NCBI GenBank assembly: GCA_944321455.1
Contig: CALULI010000004.1
Coordinates: 124,001 to 188,000 of the forward strand
Reading direction: 5' to 3'
Source: an uncultured Eggerthellaceae bacterium
GTDB lineage: Bacteria; Actinomycetota; Coriobacteriia; Coriobacteriales; Eggerthellaceae
DNA: 64,000 bases
The translations under genes and the position numbers were made by a program. Positions within the stretch are counted from its first letter, which is position 1. Every line of letters begins with the position of its first letter. Positions 36,438 to 48,741 of the stretch are shown one piece after another. Below the pieces are notes generated by a model that was not told the DNA's origin, ran no database searches, and saw only the letters and a program-made list of their open reading frames with translations.

Positions 36438-37802
36438 ATGCAAATTACACCAGAAGAAATTTCCGAAACGCTTGCAATGGTAAGCAAGCAACATCTTGAT
36501 ATTCGAACCATCACCTTAGGCCTCAATTTGCGAAGTTGTACTCATGAAGACGTAAGCGTAATGGCTCGTAAGGTCTATGACCGTATGACGAGTGCTGCAC
36601 AGCACCTTGTTCCCACCGCCGAACAGCTTGAACGCGAATACGGCATCCCCATTGTTAACAAGCGCATTTCCGTCACTCCTATTGCTGAGATCTGTGCCGC
36701 CACCAACGCAACTGACCTTTCCCCTATTGCGGTTGCTATGGACAACGCTGGCAAAGAAGTAGGCGTTGACTTTGTGGGCGGTTTTTCTGCTCTTGTTCAT
36801 AAAGGTATTTCACGTGCAGATAAAAACTTGATGGAATCAATCCCTCAAGCGCTCGCAGAAACCGATAACGTTTGTTCTTCTATCAATGTTGGCTCAACAC
36901 GTGCAGGTATCAACATGGATGCAGTGCACACAATGGCGCACATCATCAAAATGACTGCCGAGTTAACCGCAGATCGCGACTGCATTGGTGCAGGCAAGCT
37001 TGTTGTTTTCTGCAACGCTGTTGAAGACAACCCCTTCATGGCAGGCGCTTTCCACGGATCAGGAGAGGCTGATGCTGTTGTTAATGTTGGCGTTTCTGGT
37101 CCTGGTGTTGTTAATGCCGTGTTGCGCGGCATGCCACACGATGCTGATCTGACCAGTATTGCTGAAGCTATCAAAGCAACTGCATTTAAGATCACTCGTG
37201 CTGGTGAACTTATGAGCCGCGAAGCAAGCAAACGCTTAGGTGTTGAAAAAGGCATTCTTGACCTTTCGCTTGCTCCAACTCCTGCCGAAGGAGACTCGGT
37301 TGCAGAAATCTTAGAAGCTATTGGTGTTGGCACTTGCGGTGGCCCTGGTACCACTGCGGCACTGGCAATGCTCAATGATGCCGTTAAAAAAGGTGGCGTT
37401 ATGGCGTCATCTTCAGTTGGTGGCTTATCGGGTGCATTCATCCCTGTTTCAGAAGACGCTGGCATGATCCGCGCCGCTGAAAAGGGTGCTTTATCGCTTG
37501 AAAAACTTGAAGCTATGACCTGTGTCTGCTCTGTAGGTTTAGACATGATTGCTATTCCTGGCGATACCAGCGTTGAAACTATTGTGGGAATAATTGCTGA
37601 TGAATGCGCTATTGGTATGATCAACAATAAAACAACAGCAGTGCGTGTGATTCCTGCTATTGGCAAATCAGTTGGAGATAAGCTTGATTTTGGTGGCTTG
37701 CTAGGATACGCACCTATTATGCCTGTTAACCAATTTGCAGGAAGCGTGTTTGCAAACCGTGGTGGTAGGATTCCTGCACCACTTAATTCGTTGAAAAACT
37801 AA
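36438..37802 (+). CDS. DUF711 (PFL/UPF0210) family protein
   Basis: A 454-residue cytosolic protein of the UPF0210/DUF711 family, often annotated PFL family because its fold resembles pyruvate formate-lyase barrels. No conserved glycyl-radical motif is present, and the biochemical role is unknown. Conserved stretches include [11 protein letters not shown] near 118, [15 protein letters not shown] near 152, [14 protein letters not shown]-like near 305 ([10 protein letters not shown]) and the C-terminal [11 protein letters not shown]. The ATG at 36438 has AAGGAT seven bases upstream. The open frame extends 16 codons earlier. An AIM24 gene follows 17 bp downstream on the same strand. The DUF711 partner with an ACT domain that often precedes it is absent. 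Confidence 0.88.
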   Translation: MQITPEEISETLAMVSKQHLDIRTITLGLNLRSCTHEDVSVMARKVYDRMTSAAQHLVPTAEQLEREYGIPIVNKRISVTPIAEICAATNATDLSPIAVAMDNAGKEVGVDFVGGFSALVHKGISRADKNLMESIPQALAETDNVCSSINVGSTRAGINMDAVHTMAHIIKMTAELTADRDCIGAGKLVVFCNAVEDNPFMAGAFHGSGEADAVVNVGVSGPGVVNAVLRGMPHDADLTSIAEAIKATAFKITRAGELMSREASKRLGVEKGILDLSLAPTPAEGDSVAEILEAIGVGTCGGPGTTAALAMLNDAVKKGGVMASSSVGGLSGAFIPVSEDAGMIRAAEKGALSLEKLEAMTCVCSVGLDMIAIPGDTSVETIVGIIADECAIGMINNKTTAVRVIPAIGKSVGDKLDFGGLLGYAPIMPVNQFAGSVFANRGGRIPAPLNSLKN

Positions 37803-37819
37803 CGAGCAAGGAGATTTCT

Positions 37820-38581
37820 ATGTACCAGATAAGCAACTACACCGACAACGACGACGTAACCATCCTTGATACGCTTGGTGCATTCAAGGTTATTGAATGG
37901 AAGCGCGATTTAAGTGTTTCGCCCGAATCCGCTATGGTTGCTTACTTTTCTAGCGAAATGAATGTTCGCCGCCGTCAAGTTATTTGCGACCTGAGTCAGG
38001 CTCCTGTTACCATCCAAGCAGGCGCAATGCAATGGATGGTTGGTGACGTTACGGCAACCACCGGCGTTCAAGGTGTTGGTGACTTTTTCGGTAAAGCGGT
38101 ACGCGGTGCTGTTACAAAAGAATCTGCCATCAAGCCTGAATACGTAGGTAGTGGTTCTTTGGTTCTTGAGCCAACGTATAAATACATCCTGCTTATTGAC
38201 GTTGCTGACTGGGGTAACAGCATCGTTCTTGACGATGGCTTGTTCCTTGCGTGCTATTCAAGCTTGCAGCATAAAGCAGTCATGAGAAGCAATATCTCTT
38301 CTGCTGTTGCAGGCAATGAAGGCTTATTTAACTTAAGTATTAATGGCTATGGTGCTCTGTGCCTTGAATCACCTTGCCCTAAGGAAGAACTGATTGAAAT
38401 CACCCTTGATAATGATGTCTTGAAGGTTGATGGCAACATGGCTTTGTGCTGGAGCGGTAGCCTTAATTTCTCCGTTGAACGCTCTGGTAAAACGCTCATG
38501 GGATCTGCTGCTTCAGGCGAAGGTTTGGTCAACGTTTATCGTGGCACGGGCAAAGTGCTTCTTGCTCCTACCATCTACTAA
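37820..38581 (+). CDS. AIM24 family protein
   Basis: A 253-residue beta-rich protein of the AIM24 (TIGR00266/DUF124) family. GAMQWMVGDVTATTGVQG near residues 67-84 and GSGSLVLEP near 110 are typical of the double-stranded beta-helix repeats. No signal peptide or membrane helix is seen, so it is likely cytosolic. The function is unknown in bacteria. Mitochondrial AIM24 affects cristae organisation, which may not carry over. It has AAGGAG and is 17 bp downstream of the DUF711 gene, so both are expressed together. Confidence 0.9.
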   Translation: MYQISNYTDNDDVTILDTLGAFKVIEWKRDLSVSPESAMVAYFSSEMNVRRRQVICDLSQAPVTIQAGAMQWMVGDVTATTGVQGVGDFFGKAVRGAVTKESAIKPEYVGSGSLVLEPTYKYILLIDVADWGNSIVLDDGLFLACYSSLQHKAVMRSNISSAVAGNEGLFNLSINGYGALCLESPCPKEELIEITLDNDVLKVDGNMALCWSGSLNFSVERSGKTLMGSAASGEGLVNVYRGTGKVLLAPTIY

Positions 38582-38635
38582 TCCAAAACCTCCTCACGCC
38601 CACAATTTTACAAGGTGCACGATTCCATAAACCAC

Positions 38636-38663
38636 AAAAGCCTACCGCCTGCGGTAGGCTTTT
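38636..38663. terminator. Bidirectional terminator after AIM24 gene
   Basis: AAAAGCCTACCG (38636-38647) pairs with CGGTAGGCTTTT (38652-38663), followed by T on the plus strand and A-flanked on the other, so it serves both AIM24 and the convergent tlyA. Confidence 0.9.
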
Positions 38664-38696
38664 TCTGTCCCAGTATCTTGAATAATCGAAAATGGT

Positions 38697-39455
38697 TTAT
38701 TGAGAGATTCTGCGAACGGCCCGCACAAGATACTCCACATTACCTTCAGGACCTTTTAGCGTTGAAGTTACAACCCCATCAATAACAAATCCAACTTCAG
38801 CGAATGCGTACGTAACTTCGTTAATAACGCGCTCACGCACATCTTCGCGCACGACTACCCCGTGGTCAGTTTCGTCGTGACGACTTTCAAACTGCGGTTT
38901 AATAAGCCCTAAAAACACGCCGTTTTGACCGCAGAGCTGTGCGAACACTGGGGCTAGTTGCGCTAAACCAATAAAGCTCACATCACAGACCGCCAAATCA
39001 AAAGGAGCACCCAGTTGAGCGGGATCAGCTGTTCTGATGTTGGTTCGTTCAAAGACTTTAACGCGAGGATCTTGACGAAGCTTCCACGCAAGCTGACCGT
39101 AATTCACATCAACACAGGTTACTTCCGCAGCGCCTGCCTGCAATAAGCAATCGGTAAAGCCACCCGTTGAAGATCCCACATCAATACAGCGCAAACCATC
39201 GACCTTTTGTTGAAAGTGATCAAGGGCACCTTGCAATTTGAAACCACCACGCGAAACAAAATGACGACCATTTTTGATAAATATATCGGCATCAGGCAAA
39301 ATCTTAACTGCTGCGCTGGTTACATAGACATCATCTACGCGTACTTCTTTTGCAATAACCGCACGTAAAACAGCATCCTTATCAGAAAAATATCCCTGTT
39401 CAACCAAGAAATCATCAAGGCGCACTTTTCGTTGTTTTTTAACTGAAGGACTCAT
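38697..39455 (-). CDS. tlyA: TlyA family rRNA 2'-O-methyltransferase
   Basis: A 252-residue protein with an N-terminal S4 RNA-binding domain (VRLDDFLVEQGYF near residue 10) and a C-terminal FtsJ-like methyltransferase (CIDVGSSTGGFTDCLL near 75, with KxDK-type residues implied later). TlyA 2'-O-methylates 16S and 23S rRNA cytidines and sensitises mycobacteria to capreomycin. The frame is open to 39518, but MSPSVKKQRK at 39455 matches the family start. It follows ligA at the end of the glmS-acpS-nnrD-ligA run. Confidence 0.92.
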   Translation of the reverse strand: MSPSVKKQRKVRLDDFLVEQGYFSDKDAVLRAVIAKEVRVDDVYVTSAAVKILPDADIFIKNGRHFVSRGGFKLQGALDHFQQKVDGLRCIDVGSSTGGFTDCLLQAGAAEVTCVDVNYGQLAWKLRQDPRVKVFERTNIRTADPAQLGAPFDLAVCDVSFIGLAQLAPVFAQLCGQNGVFLGLIKPQFESRHDETDHGVVVREDVRERVINEVTYAFAEVGFVIDGVVTSTLKGPEGNVEYLVRAVRRISQ

Positions 39456-39480
39456 GATGTTCACAGAACTTTCTTGTGCC

Positions 39481-42457
<2,977 letters not shown>

Positions 42458-42480
42458 ACGCCTTCCCTCCCCGTACAAAG

Positions 42481-43053
42481 CTATGAGACACCAAGATTCG
42501 GAAGTGTTGGTTGTTGGTCTTGTGCCTCTTGTTCATCAAGATCATCGGAATCAAGATCATCTAAGAGCTGGCGTGCTTCTTTAAATTGACGCGCCAACTC
42601 CTGGGTAGGATCCGTCTGTTTTGCCAATTTGTCCACATCACGATTGGTAATAGCCAACGCACACGCCACCGCTTCTTTATGGGTATAGGAAAGCGACAGC
42701 GGAATTTCGCGAATATCACGATCGGCGGCAATAAGCGCAGCCTTGCGATGAAGGCGAACATGGGGCTTGCCCTTACTATTGAGCACTACCTCAACATCTT
42801 TAAGGCCAATGCCTTCGGAAAAACCTGTGCCCAGCGCCTTAAGCACTGCTTCTTTAGCAGCAAAGCGCGTAGCGTAGTGGTTTTCTGGCTGCGATGTCTT
42901 GTTGCAATATGCCTGCTCGTCTTCGGAAAAAGCGCGCGTAGCAAACGCAGGTGAGCGCTTTAATATAGCCCTTATGCGTTCGATTTCAACAATGTCAACG
43001 CCCATTGAAATGGAGCCATCAAGCGAAAAGTCTTGCTGAATGTCCTCTGCCAT
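42481..43053 (-). CDS. acpS: Holo-[acyl-carrier-protein] synthase with C-terminal acidic tail
   Basis: AcpS transfers 4'-phosphopantetheine from CoA to acyl carrier protein for fatty acid synthesis. MGVDIVEIERI near residues 17-27 and ATRFAAKEAVLKAL near 65 carry the metal-binding aspartate and glutamate. Typical AcpS is about 120-130 residues. This one continues for about 55 more with an acidic DDLDSDDLDEQEAQ-rich tail of unknown purpose. The start overlaps the glmS stop (TAATG), and the gene is 2 bp from nnrD's open frame, so it is part of the glmS operon. Confidence 0.93.
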   Translation of the reverse strand: MAEDIQQDFSLDGSISMGVDIVEIERIRAILKRSPAFATRAFSEDEQAYCNKTSQPENHYATRFAAKEAVLKALGTGFSEGIGLKDVEVVLNSKGKPHVRLHRKAALIAADRDIREIPLSLSYTHKEAVACALAITNRDVDKLAKQTDPTQELARQFKEARQLLDDLDSDDLDEQEAQDQQPTLPNLGVS

Positions 43054-44876
43054 TATTCCACCGTTACCGATTTAGCCAAGTTGCGTGGCTGGTCAACGTC
43101 ACAACCACGAGCAACCGCAACAGAGCGAGCCAGAAGCTGCAGGGGAACACTTGCGGTAATAGGCATGAACGAATCGCGAACACGAGGGATATAGATCACG
43201 TAGTCAGCTACCTTCTTGATTTCTTCGTCACCTTCAGTGGCAATGGCAATAATGGTAGCGCCGCGCGTCTTCGATTCAGCCAAGTTAGAGATGGTCTTGT
43301 CATACGTTGGACTCTTTGTTGCAACAGCAACAATAGGGAATCCATCTTCAAGCAAGGCAATAGGGCCGTGCTTCATTTCACCAGCGGCATAAGCTTCAGC
43401 GTGGATATAGCTAATTTCTTTAAGCTTCAGCGCGCCTTCATAACACGTTGCTTCACCAAGACCACGACCAATATAGAGCGCTGAGGTGCGTCCTTCGAAG
43501 TACTTGGCAGCTTCATCAATAGCAGAGGTGTCCTGCAAGATATATTCAATTTGCTCTGCCGTATCAGCCAGTTCGCTAAACAACATACGCGTCTGGGGCA
43601 AAGTCAGCTTACCCTTTACGCGCCCAAGAAGCATGGCCAAAAGCGTTAAGCTGACAACCTGACCAATAAAAGACTTAGTGGAAGCAACCGCAATTTCCTT
43701 GTTGGCTTTGGTATAGATGACGCCATCAGATTCGCGCGCAACGGGAGACCCCAACACATTGGTAATACCGAATACCTTTGCGCCCTTAACGCGTGCATCG
43801 CGAATTGCAGCAAGGGTGTCTGCCGTTTCACCTGATTGAGACACTGCAACAACCATGGTGGTAGGCGTAATAATAGGATTGCGATAGCGAAATTCGCTGG
43901 CAACTTCTACTTCGGTAGGAATACGCGCCCACGCTTCAATCAAGTTCTTGGCAATCAGACCTGCATGGTAGCTAGTACCGCACCCAATAATGTAGACGCG
44001 ATCAACATAGTTAAGTTCCTTGCGGGAAAGCGTCAATTCATCAATGACGATTTCATTGCCTGACATACGACCCGCAAGCGTATCACGCACAACACGAGGC
44101 TGCTCGTGAATTTCTTTGAGCATGAAGTCGGGATAGCCGCCCTTTTCAGCAACATCAACGTCCCAGTCAATATGGGTAATTTCAGGTTCGAATGCATTGC
44201 CAATGCGGTCGTAGTACTCAATTGAATCAGGTGTCATAACCGCAAATTCGTTATCTTCCAAAACAACAACATCACGTGTTGCGTCAATAAGCGCAATGAT
44301 GTCTGATGCTACATACGCGCCCTTTTCTCCCTGGCCTAAAACAATAGGAGAATCCTTGCGGGTAACAACAATCTTGCCTGGCTCATGAATGCACATGACA
44401 GCAAGACCATAGGCGCCAATCATCTGAGAGGCAGCGCTGCGAACAGCATCAAGCAAGTCACCCTTGTAAGCTTCTTCAATAAGGTGTGCGGCAACTTCGG
44501 TGTCCGTATCGGAGGTAAACGTATGACCGCGACCTTCAAGGACCTCACGCAGTTCGAGATAGTTTTCAATGATGCCATTATGGACAACGGCAATGTCTTC
44601 AGCGCAGCTGGTGTGAGGATGAGCATTGCGCTCACTTGGCGCACCATGCGTTGCCCAACGGGTGTGACCAATACCGCAGCCACCCAAGCAATCGTTTTCG
44701 CCTACTGAAGAAACCAGCTCTGACACTTTTCCAACACGACGAATAACATTGATACGAGAATCATCTTCGACCGCAATTCCCGCCGAATCGTAGCCGCGAT
44801 ACTCGAGGCGCTTAAGACCATCGAGCAAGATATCTTTTGCATCAACATGACCCGTAAAGCCAACTATTCCACACAT
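43053..44876 (-). CDS. glmS: Glucosamine--fructose-6-phosphate aminotransferase (isomerising)
   Basis: GlmS makes glucosamine-6-phosphate from fructose-6-phosphate and glutamine, the entry to peptidoglycan and amino-sugar synthesis. The N-terminal nucleophile cysteine is residue 2 (MCGIVGF), with HTRWATHG near 72, and two SIS domains follow (CGTSYHAG near 300 and IGRGLGEATCYEGAL near 471). At 607 residues it is full length. A promoter (TTGAGG-18-TACAAT) lies 40 bp upstream. I found no glmS ribozyme in the leader. It heads the run acpS-nnrD-ligA-tlyA. Confidence 0.97.
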   Translation of the reverse strand: MCGIVGFTGHVDAKDILLDGLKRLEYRGYDSAGIAVEDDSRINVIRRVGKVSELVSSVGENDCLGGCGIGHTRWATHGAPSERNAHPHTSCAEDIAVVHNGIIENYLELREVLEGRGHTFTSDTDTEVAAHLIEEAYKGDLLDAVRSAASQMIGAYGLAVMCIHEPGKIVVTRKDSPIVLGQGEKGAYVASDIIALIDATRDVVVLEDNEFAVMTPDSIEYYDRIGNAFEPEITHIDWDVDVAEKGGYPDFMLKEIHEQPRVVRDTLAGRMSGNEIVIDELTLSRKELNYVDRVYIIGCGTSYHAGLIAKNLIEAWARIPTEVEVASEFRYRNPIITPTTMVVAVSQSGETADTLAAIRDARVKGAKVFGITNVLGSPVARESDGVIYTKANKEIAVASTKSFIGQVVSLTLLAMLLGRVKGKLTLPQTRMLFSELADTAEQIEYILQDTSAIDEAAKYFEGRTSALYIGRGLGEATCYEGALKLKEISYIHAEAYAAGEMKHGPIALLEDGFPIVAVATKSPTYDKTISNLAESKTRGATIIAIATEGDEEIKKVADYVIYIPRVRDSFMPITASVPLQLLARSVAVARGCDVDQPRNLAKSVTVE

Positions 44877-44913
44877 ATTGGTAAAACTCCTTGCATCATT
44901 AAGTCATCTGTTT

Positions 44914-44943
44914 ATTGTACCCCAATGACCCGATGAGCCTCAA
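44914..44943 (-). promoter_or_regulatory. Promoter of the glmS operon
   Basis: On the minus strand TTGAGG (44938-44943) and TACAAT (44914-44919) are separated by 18 bp, about 40 bp upstream of the glmS ATG, leaving a short leader with no room for a ribozyme. Confidence 0.55.
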
Positions 44944-45107
44944 AACAGCTTGTAAAGATACGCTGATCCCTTAATAGAAACACCATATATTCATGCACTG
45001 CCTGTATGAGCTCAACCTTGCATAAAATTGCCCTCACAAGCAAGCCATTCGTCATGCAACACGATTCGCAAATAAACGTTAAGGCTGCCTGGAGGGCATC
45101 TTCTAAT

Positions 45108-45133
45108 TACGTAGGTATATAAATACCTACGTA
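45108..45133. other. Perfect 11-bp inverted repeat between the EF-G-like and glmS genes
   Basis: TACGTAGGTAT (45108-45118) and ATACCTACGTA (45123-45133) flank a 4-nt spacer. The stem is AT-rich and lacks a following T-run on either strand. It ends 14 bp from the end of the EF-G-like gene and may be a weak terminator or a protein-binding palindrome. Confidence 0.55.
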
Positions 45134-45146
45134 CATGATGAGGTAA

Positions 45147-47204
45147 TTACTTACGGCTTTGTTGATACTGCTCAACTAACTTCTGCTGAACATCATAGGG
45201 AGCTGGCTCATAACCATTAATCTCAAGCGTGTAAGAACCGCTGCCACGAGAAATGGAGCGCAGATCCTTGGTGTAGGTAATAACTTCAGCGTAAGGAACG
45301 CGAACGACAATAATGGTGTCGCCCGCATCGTCAGAGTCAGTACCAACAATGCGACCACGCCTGGTAGAAATATCACCCATAACAGCACCAGCATATGCTT
45401 CACCAACGGTAATATTCATATCTGCCATTGGTTCCAAAATCACAGGATCTGCCTGTTCACAAGCAGCGCGGAACGCAATGCGAGCTGCCGTCTTAAACGC
45501 CATTTCGTTTGAGTCAACCGCGTGATAAGAACCGTCATAGACAACACAATCAATATCAACCATAGGATATCCCGCCAAGAAGCCTTCAGCCATTGCTTCC
45601 TGAACGCCCTTATCCACAGCAGGAATCAGATTCTTAGGAATACGGCCACCAACCACTTCGCTTTCAAAGCTATAGCCATTGCCTGGGTTTGGCGAAAGAC
45701 GAAGCCAGCAATCACCGAACTGACCAGAGCCGCCTGTCTGTTTCTTATGACGACCCTGAGCTTCAGCAGTCTTGCGAATAGTCTCACGATAAGGGATACG
45801 CACAGGTACTTGATTAACCTCAATACCAACCTGGCTCTTCAAACGATTCAGCAAAACATCAACCTGCATGTCGCCCATGGTGTAGAGAACCTGCTGATGG
45901 GTTTCTTCATCGCGAACAAGACGAATACTTGGATCAACTTCTGCCTGACGAGACAGGAACGTACCCAATTTATCTTCGTCGTTTTTATTCTGCGCCTCAA
46001 ACGCAACAGGATAGAGCGGTACCGGCATTGGCAAGGGGTCTACTTCGATAGCACCCGATTGCGAAAGCGTATCTCCTGTTCTGGTTTCATTGAGCTTAGG
46101 AACAACAATGATATCGCCCGCCTTAGCGCTCTTAACATCACTAGGCTCTTTACCCATCATGACATAGAGATGGCTCAGGCGCTCCTTGCGGTTGGTACGA
46201 GCGTTAGTCAATTCCATGCTGGGCTCAAGATAGCCTGAGAGAACCTTAATAAAACTCAAGCGACCAACATAGGGGTCAGATAGAGTCTTAAAGACAAATC
46301 CTGCAGGCTCTCCTGTTTCGTCAACATAGAGCTCCTGACCATCTGCCAGATAAAATGCGCCATGAGCACGAGGATGAGGGAAGTAGCTCGCAACGTCTTC
46401 CATAAGGCCTTTGATGCCCTGCTTAATGATGGTAGAGCCCACAAAAACAGGAATAAAGATTTCTTGAGCAATAGCTTTGTCAAGAAGCTGTTCAAGTTCT
46501 TCCTGACTTAGCTGCTCTTCCCCATCAAGGTATTTCATCATTAATTCGTCATCAGCTTCAGCAACCAAATCGCACAGCTTTTCACGAGCAACGTTAGCAG
46601 CATCCAGGTATTCTTCAGGGATGTCCTCAACGCGCTCATCATCACCCTCAAAGTAACGAGCTTTCATACGCAAAACATCAATAACACCCTTGAAGTCTTT
46701 ATCAACGCCAATAGGGATGGTTACAGCACCCAAACGAGAACCAAAACGAGCATGAAGCGTTGCCATAGCAACGTCATAGTTAGCATTTTCTCGGTCAATA
46801 TGATTGATGAATACGCAGCGCGAAATACGCATAGTTTCAGCTTCTTGCCACAGGCGAGTTGTCATAACCTGAGGTCCTTCAACTGCGTCAATAACAAACA
46901 TTGCCATTTCAGCTGCCTGCATGGTTGCTAAGGTGTCACCAAGAAAGTCAGGCTGCCCTGAAGTATCTAAAAGATTAATCTTGTAATCCTTATAAGGAAT
47001 AGGCGCAATGGAGGTTCCCAGCGTAAAACGACGACGAATCTCTTCTTCGTCATAGTCAAGATAGGACTTGCCATCATGCGTTGTGCCCATGCGTGGTGTC
47101 TTACCCGATACGTAGAGCATTGCTTCAGCCAGCGATGTTTTACCAGCACCATCTTGACCAACCAAAGCAATATTGCGGACATGTTCTGTGGCAGGAGCAG
47201 CCAT
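45147..47204 (-). CDS. Elongation factor G-like GTPase (EF-G2)
   Basis: EF-G paralogue of 685 residues from the ATG at 47204. It has the P-loop GQDGAGKT, an EF-G domain order and a C-terminal EF-G V-like region with AYAGAVMGDISTRRGRI. Residue numbers here count from the upstream TTG at 47216. The GTPase switch differs from translational EF-G: DTPGH is D-T-S-G-Q (84-88), replacing the catalytic histidine with glutamine, and the guanine-specific NKxD is NHID (138-141). Actinobacteria often carry such second EF-G genes, whose role in ribosome function is unsettled. It is unlikely to be the main translocase. Confidence is high for the family and moderate for function. Confidence 0.9.
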   Translation of the reverse strand: MAAPATEHVRNIALVGQDGAGKTSLAEAMLYVSGKTPRMGTTHDGKSYLDYDEEEIRRRFTLGTSIAPIPYKDYKINLLDTSGQPDFLGDTLATMQAAEMAMFVIDAVEGPQVMTTRLWQEAETMRISRCVFINHIDRENANYDVAMATLHARFGSRLGAVTIPIGVDKDFKGVIDVLRMKARYFEGDDERVEDIPEEYLDAANVAREKLCDLVAEADDELMMKYLDGEEQLSQEELEQLLDKAIAQEIFIPVFVGSTIIKQGIKGLMEDVASYFPHPRAHGAFYLADGQELYVDETGEPAGFVFKTLSDPYVGRLSFIKVLSGYLEPSMELTNARTNRKERLSHLYVMMGKEPSDVKSAKAGDIIVVPKLNETRTGDTLSQSGAIEVDPLPMPVPLYPVAFEAQNKNDEDKLGTFLSRQAEVDPSIRLVRDEETHQQVLYTMGDMQVDVLLNRLKSQVGIEVNQVPVRIPYRETIRKTAEAQGRHKKQTGGSGQFGDCWLRLSPNPGNGYSFESEVVGGRIPKNLIPAVDKGVQEAMAEGFLAGYPMVDIDCVVYDGSYHAVDSNEMAFKTAARIAFRAACEQADPVILEPMADMNITVGEAYAGAVMGDISTRRGRIVGTDSDDAGDTIIVVRVPYAEVITYTKDLRSISRGSGSYTLEINGYEPAPYDVQQKLVEQYQQSRK

Positions 47205-47366
47205 AGATACCACCAACTTTCCTGATCTATTACGTGCGGTTTTATCGAAACCTTACTGCTTGATGAAAACCGCTTCTCTCAATTGATGAGCAATAAAAAA
47301 AGAACGTGTTCAAAAACACGTTCTTAGTGTATCGCAAGGTATGGTGTAAAGAGAACTAAAATGCGG

Positions 47367-48416
47367 CTATACTTCTTCGATATGAGAAGAATTTAGCAGC
47401 CAAGCTGCTGCTTTTAAGCGTGAAGCACTCTCTCGCAGCAAAAAGGCACGACCACTTTTCTCAAGTGCCTCAAGCGTTTCTTCTTCCCTACCGGGCGCAA
47501 TTCCATGAACAGCAGCCTTAAGATCAGAAAGATCAATAGATAAGTTTTCGTGACGATAAATTGCATCCAAAATAAAGCCTTGGATCAATTGGTCTTTTGC
47601 TTGTGCAGCCAGCGAAGAACGAATATCGTCTTCGCTCATGTTCTGCTGAGCTAAGAAATCTTCAAGAACTACACCTTCTTGCGCAAGCTGAGACTGGAAG
47701 GTTTCAAACAGTTCTTCAGTCATAGCATCAAGCATCTTTTCTGAGATTTCGTCGGAAAAGCGAGGAAACCAAGCCTGCATAATGGCATCCATTTTCATCT
47801 GTTCACTACGAGCAGCAAGTTCTTGCTCGGATGCTTGGCGCATCTGTTCGCGCAGTGCAGCAACCGAAATAATCTCCGAGCTTTGAAAATGTTCTTGAAC
47901 CCATCCGTCGGTGATTTCGGGAACAATCAATTCCTCTTCAGACGCATTGGGCTGAGACATGTGAGCAAATTGGTGCGCCAGCATTTCAATTTGCTGATCA
48001 ATATCAGATTCGCTAACAGAGCCTACCGCAGGAATTGTTACTTCAACAGGCTCATACGATGTCAGTTCGTATTGCGGACGAGGCAACACCGTCATACTGA
48101 ATACAAACGGCTCACCCTCTTTAAGCTCAGATTCTGCTTCGATGTTGTAGGTAGAAAGCGGAAGGATATTTTGCTCATGCAGGGCAAATGGTACAAGAAA
48201 GTTAACGGCCGCAGAAAAAATAGCATCCTGGGCGTTTTCTTCACCAAAAACCGAGATAATTTTCTCACGCGCCGTTTCACCTTCAGCATCAAAGAGATTG
48301 TACTGGACAACAAACGAATCCAAGCCGTCCTTAAATGCTCGGTCAGTTTCATTCGGTGTTGTTTCTACGCGAATAACCAGCTCTTCTCCCTGACGCGCAG
48401 TAATAGTAGTGTTCAT
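47367..48416 (-). CDS. Trigger-factor-like chaperone lacking the PPIase domain
   Basis: A 349-residue protein whose N-terminal part (ETTPNETDRAFKDGLD near 18) and strand PRPQYELTSYEPVEV near 131 resemble the trigger-factor ribosome-binding domain. The rest is the helical C-terminal arm (ALREQMRQASEQELAARS, FSDEISEKMLDAMTEEL, then helices to the end). The FKBP PPIase domain normally between them is absent: the stretch from about 155 leads directly into the helices. PPIase-free trigger factors are described in some lineages. The true substrate is unknown. It is divergent from the 80-residue acidic gene. Confidence 0.75.
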   Translation of the reverse strand: MNTTITARQGEELVIRVETTPNETDRAFKDGLDSFVVQYNLFDAEGETAREKIISVFGEENAQDAIFSAAVNFLVPFALHEQNILPLSTYNIEAESELKEGEPFVFSMTVLPRPQYELTSYEPVEVTIPAVGSVSESDIDQQIEMLAHQFAHMSQPNASEEELIVPEITDGWVQEHFQSSEIISVAALREQMRQASEQELAARSEQMKMDAIMQAWFPRFSDEISEKMLDAMTEELFETFQSQLAQEGVVLEDFLAQQNMSEDDIRSSLAAQAKDQLIQGFILDAIYRHENLSIDLSDLKAAVHGIAPGREEETLEALEKSGRAFLLRESASRLKAAAWLLNSSHIEEV

Positions 48417-48498
48417 AAAACAGTTCCTTTCAAATCCCTCATGCCCTTCTATCCGAGTACAATATCTAAAGAAAGTTCACTACTCGAAAGGTCAGCGC

Positions 48499-48741
48499 AT
48501 GAGCGATGAATCATGTGATAATCAGCGTCCGAAATTCTATACGCTAAAGCCCGTCACCACGCCTTTGCCTTCGCGCAATAAACGCGATGATTCACCTGAA
48601 TCTTCAACTAAACACAAAGAAGAAACATCTTCGCAGACTGCTCCTCATATTAGAGATATCAACGAAGACGACGATGGTTACGATCCGTATTCGGACTACC
48701 ATGAACCTTCACGGCTATTCGAAAAAGACCCCTGGCGCTAA
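48499..48741 (+). CDS. Small acidic protein of unknown function (80 aa)
   Basis: I do not recognise this protein. It is hydrophilic and acidic, with a Ser/Lys-rich middle and a C-terminus rich in Asp, Tyr and Pro (DINEDDDGYDP). The ATG at 48499 has GAAAGGT upstream; an open frame reaching to 48409 would overlap the trigger-factor-like gene on the other strand and is not favoured. It is divergent from that gene. A hairpin with the stop codon in its loop serves the opposite strand's ribosomal-protein operon. No domain is visible. Confidence 0.65.
   Translation: MSDESCDNQRPKFYTLKPVTTPLPSRNKRDDSPESSTKHKEETSSQTAPHIRDINEDDDGYDPYSDYHEPSRLFEKDPWR

Noticed and set aside
36845-37666. A 273-codon open frame on the minus strand inside the DUF711 gene
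   Set aside because: It is antisense to a conserved gene, and its Ser/Ala/Pro-rich translation matches no family.
44877-45146. A glmS ribozyme upstream of glmS
   Set aside because: No conserved cleavage-site or core motif was seen, and the promoter leaves too short a leader.
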